Positions 4,873 to 7,576 of a stretch of 7,576 bases of DNA are shown here, piece after piece. Below the pieces are notes generated by a model. It searched no databases, was not told the DNA's origin, and saw only the letters and a list, made by a program, of their open reading frames with translations. The stretch lies in the NCBI GenBank assembly GCA_002297645.1, contig DBMH01000263.1:1-7576 (forward strand), given 5' to 3'. The number at the start of each line of letters is the position of its first letter. The first letter of the stretch is position 1. Source of the DNA: Rhodanobacteraceae bacterium UBA703 (GTDB lineage: Bacteria > Pseudomonadota > Gammaproteobacteria > Xanthomonadales > Rhodanobacteraceae). Both the position numbers and the translations under genes were made by a program.

Positions 4873-5907
4873 ATGGCGATTCGACATTTCTTGAGTACCC
4901 AGGACTGGTCCCGCGCGGACCTCGACGCGCTGCTCGCGCAGGCGGCGGCCTTCAAGCGCTCGAAGGCCGGCACGCAGTTGGCCGGCAAGTCGATCGCCCT
5001 GCTGTTCTTCAATCCGTCGATGCGCACGCGCACGAGTTTCGAGCTCGGCGCGTTCCAGCTCGGCGGCCATGCGGTCGTGCTGCAGCCGGGCAAGGACGCA
5101 TGGCCGATCGAATTCGACGTCGGCGGCGTCATGGACGCCGAGGCCGAGGAGCACGTCGCCGAGGTCGCGCGCGTGCTGTCGCGTTACGTCGACCTGATCG
5201 GCGTGCGCGCGTTTCCGAAGTTCCAGGACTGGACCGTCGACCGCGAGGACCGCGTGATCCATGCGTTCGCGAAGTATTCGACCGTGCCGGTGATCAACAT
5301 GGAAACGATCACGCACCCGATGCAGGAACTCGCGCACATCCTCGCCTTGCAGCAGCACTTCGGCACGACGGATCCCGGATCGAGTCCGGGGCAGGTTCTG
5401 CGCGGCAAGAAGTACGTGCTGACCTGGACCTACCACCCGAAGCCGCTGAACACCGCGGTCGCGAACTCGGCGTTGCAGATCGCCACGCGCTACGGCATGG
5501 ACGTGACCCTGCTGTGCCCGACGCCGGACTACGTGCTCGACCAGCGCTACATGGATTTCGCGAAGCGGAACGTCGCCGAGAACGGTGGTTCGCTGACGGT
5601 CAGCCACGATCCGCAGAGTGCCTACCGCGACGCCCACGTAGTCTATGCGAAAAGCTGGGGCGCGCTGCCGTACTTCGGCCGCTGGGCCGACGAGAAGCCG
5701 ATCCGCGATGCGCACAAGCACTTCATCGTCGACGAAGCCAAGATGGCACTCACCGACGGCGGCGTGTTCAGCCACTGCCTGCCGCTGCGCCGCAACGTCA
5801 AGGCGACCGACGCGGTGATGGATTCGCCTTCGTGCATCGCGATCGACGAAGCCGAGAACCGCCTGCACGTGCAGAAGGCCGTGATGGCCGCGCTGGCGAG
5901 TTCATGA
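4873..5907 (+). CDS. argF': N-acetylornithine carbamoyltransferase
   Basis: This enzyme transfers a carbamoyl group from carbamoyl phosphate to N-acetylornithine, giving N-acetylcitrulline; it replaces ordinary ornithine carbamoyltransferase in Xanthomonas-type arginine synthesis. The ATG at 4873 gives 344 residues starting MAIRHFLSTQDW, as in the family. The carbamoyl-phosphate motif SMRTRT is at 49-54 and HPMQ at 148-151. Residues I recall as diagnostic of the acetylornithine enzyme are present: W77 in DAWPIEF, E92, R112 and E144, and in the C-terminal half K260, C302 in HCLPLRR, K310 and R330. K310 matches the carboxylated lysine K302 of X. campestris; the shift of 8 reflects an insertion at about 168-175 (PGSSPGQV) in a loop, encoded by a palindrome. 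The Shine-Dalgarno is weak (AGG 4863-4865). It heads argF'-argG-argE; a terminator-like hairpin ends 20 nt upstream. Confidence 0.95.
   Translation: MAIRHFLSTQDWSRADLDALLAQAAAFKRSKAGTQLAGKSIALLFFNPSMRTRTSFELGAFQLGGHAVVLQPGKDAWPIEFDVGGVMDAEAEEHVAEVARVLSRYVDLIGVRAFPKFQDWTVDREDRVIHAFAKYSTVPVINMETITHPMQELAHILALQQHFGTTDPGSSPGQVLRGKKYVLTWTYHPKPLNTAVANSALQIATRYGMDVTLLCPTPDYVLDQRYMDFAKRNVAENGGSLTVSHDPQSAYRDAHVVYAKSWGALPYFGRWADEKPIRDAHKHFIVDEAKMALTDGGVFSHCLPLRRNVKATDAVMDSPSCIAIDEAENRLHVQKAVMAALASS
5374..5390. repeat. Palindrome inside argF', possible in-frame REP-like insertion
   Basis: CCCGGA (5374-5379) and TCCGGG (5385-5390) are perfect inverted repeats with the loop TCGAG. They encode Pro168-Gly173 of the carbamoyltransferase, exactly where the protein seems 8 residues longer than the Xanthomonas enzyme as I remember it. 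The wording GATCCCGGATCGAGTCCGGG resembles arms of dispersed palindromic repeats common between genes in many high-GC proteobacteria. Length 24 nt (5374-5397) keeps the frame. Confidence 0.45.
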
Positions 5908-5916
5908 AACACGTTC

Positions 5917-5946
5917 CCGTCGTTCCGGCCCTCGCTGGACCGACGG
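5917..5946. repeat. Imperfect palindrome between argF' and argG
   Basis: CCGTCG (5917-5922) pairs with CGACGG (5941-5946), and after one mismatch TCC (5924-5926) pairs with GGA (5937-5939). It fills much of the 70-nt spacer between the genes. The form and the central GGCCCTCGCTGG recall degenerate REP-like palindromes such as the perfect one before argE. There is no T-run, so it is more likely a repeat relic or processing/stability hairpin than a terminator. Confidence 0.45.
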
Positions 5947-5977
5947 CCGAAGACTCTTTGCATACGGGCGAATTCCG

Positions 5978-7174
5978 ATGACGACCTCCAAAGACATTGT
6001 CCTGGCCTTCTCCGGTGGCTTGGACACCAGTTTCTGCGTGCCTTACCTCAAGGAGCGCGGCTGGGCCGTGCACACCGTGTTCGCCGACACCGGCGGCGTC
6101 GACGCCGAGGAACGCGAGTACATCGAGCAGCGCGCGAAGCAGCTCGGTGTCGCCTCGCACGTGACCGTCGACGGCGGGCAGGCGATCTGGGACGGCTTCG
6201 TCAAGCCGTTCGTCTGGGCCGGCGAGGCCTACCAGGGGCAGTATCCGCTGCTGGTGTCCGACCGCTACCTGATCGTCGATGCGGCGCTCAAGCGCTGCGC
6301 GGAGCTCGGCACCCGTGCCATCGCGCACGGCTGCACCGGCATGGGCAACGACCAGGTGCGCTTCGACCTCGCCGTGAAGGCACAGGGCGACTACGAGATC
6401 GTCGCGCCGATTCGCGAGATCCAGAAGGAGCACACGCAGACGCGCGCCTACGAGCAGAAGTACCTGGAAGAGCGCGGCTTCGACGTGCGCGCCAAGCAGA
6501 AGCACTACACGATCAACGAGAACCTGCTCGGCGTGACGATGTCCGGCGGCGAGATCGACCGCTGGGAAGCGCCGGGCGAGGGCGCGCGCGGCTGGTGCAA
6601 GCCGCGCGCCGAATGGCCGCCGCAGCCGATGCGCGTGACGATCGGCTTCGAGAACGGCGAAGCCGTGCTGATCGACGACCAGACCTTGCCGGGACCGGTG
6701 CTGCTCGGCGAACTCAACCGCGCGTTCGCGCATTACGGCGTCGGCCGCGGTCTCTACACCGGCGACACCACGATCGGCCTCAAGGGCCGCATCGTGTACG
6801 AGGCGCCGGGCCTGACCGCGCTGCTCGTCGCGCATCGCGCGCTCGAGGAGGCGGTCATGACGAAGCAGCAGAACCGCTTCAAGCCGGACGTCGCGCGCAA
6901 GTGGGTCGAACTGGTCTACGAGGGCTTCTTCCACGATCCGCTCAAGACCGATCTCGAGGCGTTCCTGCGCAGCTCGCAGCGGATGGTGACCGGACTGGTC
7001 ACGCTCGAGACCCATGGCGGCAACGTGCAGGCGGTCGAGGTCAAGTCGACGCACATCCTCAACACCAAGGGCGCGACCTACGCGCAGTCGGCGGACTGGG
7101 GCGTGGTGGAGGCCGAGGGCTTCATCAAGCTGTTCGGCATGAGCTCGACGTTGTGGGCGCAGGTCAACCGCTGA
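5978..7174 (+). CDS. argG: Argininosuccinate synthase
   Basis: It condenses citrulline with aspartate, using ATP through a citrullyl-AMP intermediate, to give argininosuccinate, the penultimate step of arginine synthesis, in the cytoplasm. The 398-residue product begins MTTSKDIVLAFSGGLDTS with the PP-loop ATP pyrophosphatase motif SGGLDTS at 12-18. The second signature HGCTGMGNDQVRFD is at 117-130. YPLLVSDRYLIVDAALKR (89-106) stands in place of the YPLxxxxxRPLI stretch of the common enzyme, which, as I remember it, is also the Xanthomonas form. The C-terminal domain with YGVGRGLYTGDTTIGLKGR and TKQQNRFKPD is intact and the protein ends in AQVNR. ATG 5978 is the natural family start; its Shine-Dalgarno is weak (GGGCGA). 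It follows argF' by 70 nt and precedes argE by 60 nt, so one transcript is likely. Confidence 0.96.
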   Translation: MTTSKDIVLAFSGGLDTSFCVPYLKERGWAVHTVFADTGGVDAEEREYIEQRAKQLGVASHVTVDGGQAIWDGFVKPFVWAGEAYQGQYPLLVSDRYLIVDAALKRCAELGTRAIAHGCTGMGNDQVRFDLAVKAQGDYEIVAPIREIQKEHTQTRAYEQKYLEERGFDVRAKQKHYTINENLLGVTMSGGEIDRWEAPGEGARGWCKPRAEWPPQPMRVTIGFENGEAVLIDDQTLPGPVLLGELNRAFAHYGVGRGLYTGDTTIGLKGRIVYEAPGLTALLVAHRALEEAVMTKQQNRFKPDVARKWVELVYEGFFHDPLKTDLEAFLRSSQRMVTGLVTLETHGGNVQAVEVKSTHILNTKGATYAQSADWGVVEAEGFIKLFGMSSTLWAQVNR

Positions 7175-7189
7175 CAACCGAACAGATGC

Positions 7190-7217
7190 CGTCATCCCGG
7201 TCTTCGCCGGGATGACG
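7190..7217. repeat. Perfect 11-bp REP-like palindrome between argG and argE
   Basis: CGTCATCCCGG (7190-7200) and CCGGGATGACG (7207-7217) are perfect inverted repeats with the loop TCTTCG, which contains the stabilising UUCG series. The GTCATCCC...GGGATGAC form is that of palindromic repeats scattered between genes in many high-GC proteobacteria. No T-run follows, so it should allow read-through to argE while protecting or tuning the mRNA. Confidence 0.7.
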
Positions 7218-7239
7218 AGTCAAGGAGTCATCCCATGAC
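7209..7239 (+). promoter_or_regulatory. argE ribosome binding site enclosed by competing inverted repeats
   Basis: AAGGAG (7222-7227) lies 7 nt before ATG 7235, an excellent Shine-Dalgarno. GTCATCCC occurs again at 7227-7234, so GGGATGAC (7209-7216) can pair either with its palindrome partner upstream or with this copy, which would place AAGGA in a hairpin loop. GTCAT (7227-7231) can also pair with ATGAC (7235-7239), which contains the start codon. Confidence 0.4.
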
Positions 7240-7576
7240 GTCGTTGCTCGACGCCACTCTCGACCACCTGCGCGCGCTGGTTTCCTTCGACACGCGCAAC
7301 CCGCCGCGCGCGATCGGCACCGGCGGCATCTTCGACTACCTGCGCGCACGGCTGCCGGGTTTCGACGTGCGCGTCACCGATCACGGCGCGGGCGCGGTCA
7401 GCCTGTACGCCGTCCGCGGCAAACCGAAGCTCTTGTTCAACGTGCACCTCGACACGGTGCCGGATTCGCCGCACTGGAGCGCCAGCCCGTTCGAACTTCG
7501 CGTCGACGCCGAGCGCGCGGTCGGCCTCGGCGCCTGCGACATCAAGGGCGCGGCAGCGGCGTTGCTCGCTGCCGCG
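7235..7576 (+). CDS. argE: Acetylornithine/acetylcitrulline deacetylase (N-terminal 114 residues; 3' end outside window)
   Basis: An M20-family metallohydrolase. In this pathway it should remove the acetyl group from N-acetylcitrulline to give citrulline, the substrate of ArgG, with activity on acetylornithine also possible. The frame is open from ATG 7235 to the last base without a stop. The N-terminus MTSLLDATLDHLRALVSFDTRNPPR is the family start, with the substrate-side SFDTRNPP at 17-24. The metal-binding motif NVHLDTVPDSPHW gives H71 and D73, and GLGACDIKGAAAALL gives the bridging D102, the equivalents of H80, D82 and D112 in E. coli ArgE; in this subfamily the GxxDxKG motif reads GACDIKG. 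The ATG has a strong AAGGAG site. It sits 60 nt after argG, with a palindrome between. The catalytic glutamates lie beyond the window and cannot be checked. Confidence 0.93.
   Translation, partial: MTSLLDATLDHLRALVSFDTRNPPRAIGTGGIFDYLRARLPGFDVRVTDHGAGAVSLYAVRGKPKLLFNVHLDTVPDSPHWSASPFELRVDAERAVGLGACDIKGAAAALLAAA

Noticed and set aside
4776..5981. A 401-codon + strand frame over argF'
   Set aside because: It is out of frame with the fully convincing carbamoyltransferase and looks like arginine-rich shadow sequence.
5798..7195. A 465-codon open frame on the - strand opposite argG
   Set aside because: It is antisense to argG with low-complexity Arg/Ala/Leu composition and no family motif, whereas argG is certain.
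1..7576. tRNA or rRNA genes, CRISPR arrays, IS elements, phage genes, defence systems
   Set aside because: Read for on both strands and not seen; the window is filled by ordinary metabolic and housekeeping genes.

Overview
The window looks like chromosomal DNA of a high-GC gammaproteobacterium of the Xanthomonadales/Lysobacterales group. The strongest sign is the right end: an N-acetylornithine carbamoyltransferase (the Xanthomonas-type argF'), then argG, then an argE-like deacetylase, all on the + strand. That order and these protein types are known from Xanthomonas, where the pathway carbamoylates acetylornithine before deacetylation. The holB-pilZ pair at the left end also fits, and the PilZ is the atypical Xanthomonas/Pseudomonas pilus type. 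The assignment rests on remembered protein families, not on a search.

Layout. Positions 1-758 (+) hold the 3' end of holB (DNA polymerase III delta') and complete pilZ, 5 nt apart, followed by a long inverted repeat. Positions 908-1816 (+) hold a ketopantoate-reductase-family dehydrogenase with a GTG start. Converging on it from the - strand are cysS (3668-2268) and a SufE-family gene (2284-1844), which overlap by 17 nt and look like a translationally coupled pair. A 220-nt divergent region (3669-3888) carries a good extended -10 promoter for cysS. Positions 3889-4434 (+) encode a secreted glycine-zipper protein, followed by a hairpin terminator.

The 438-nt gap 4435-4872 has no confidently assigned gene but is rich in structure. 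It contains three terminator-like hairpins, a 7-bp palindrome, and a 34-codon ORF whose last third is arginine-rich. The end of that ORF can pair with the 5' arm of the next terminator. This is a candidate attenuation leader for the arginine genes and the most interesting unexplained element here.

The arginine cluster (4873 to the end) would act in sequence: ArgF' turns N-acetylornithine and carbamoyl phosphate into N-acetylcitrulline, the ArgE-like enzyme removes the acetyl group to give citrulline, and ArgG condenses citrulline with aspartate to argininosuccinate. Short palindromes resembling dispersed REP-like sequences sit between argF' and argG, between argG and argE, and apparently in frame inside argF', where they coincide with an 8-residue insertion.

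Most of the window is ordinary housekeeping sequence. I see no phage, IS element, CRISPR array, tRNA or rRNA.
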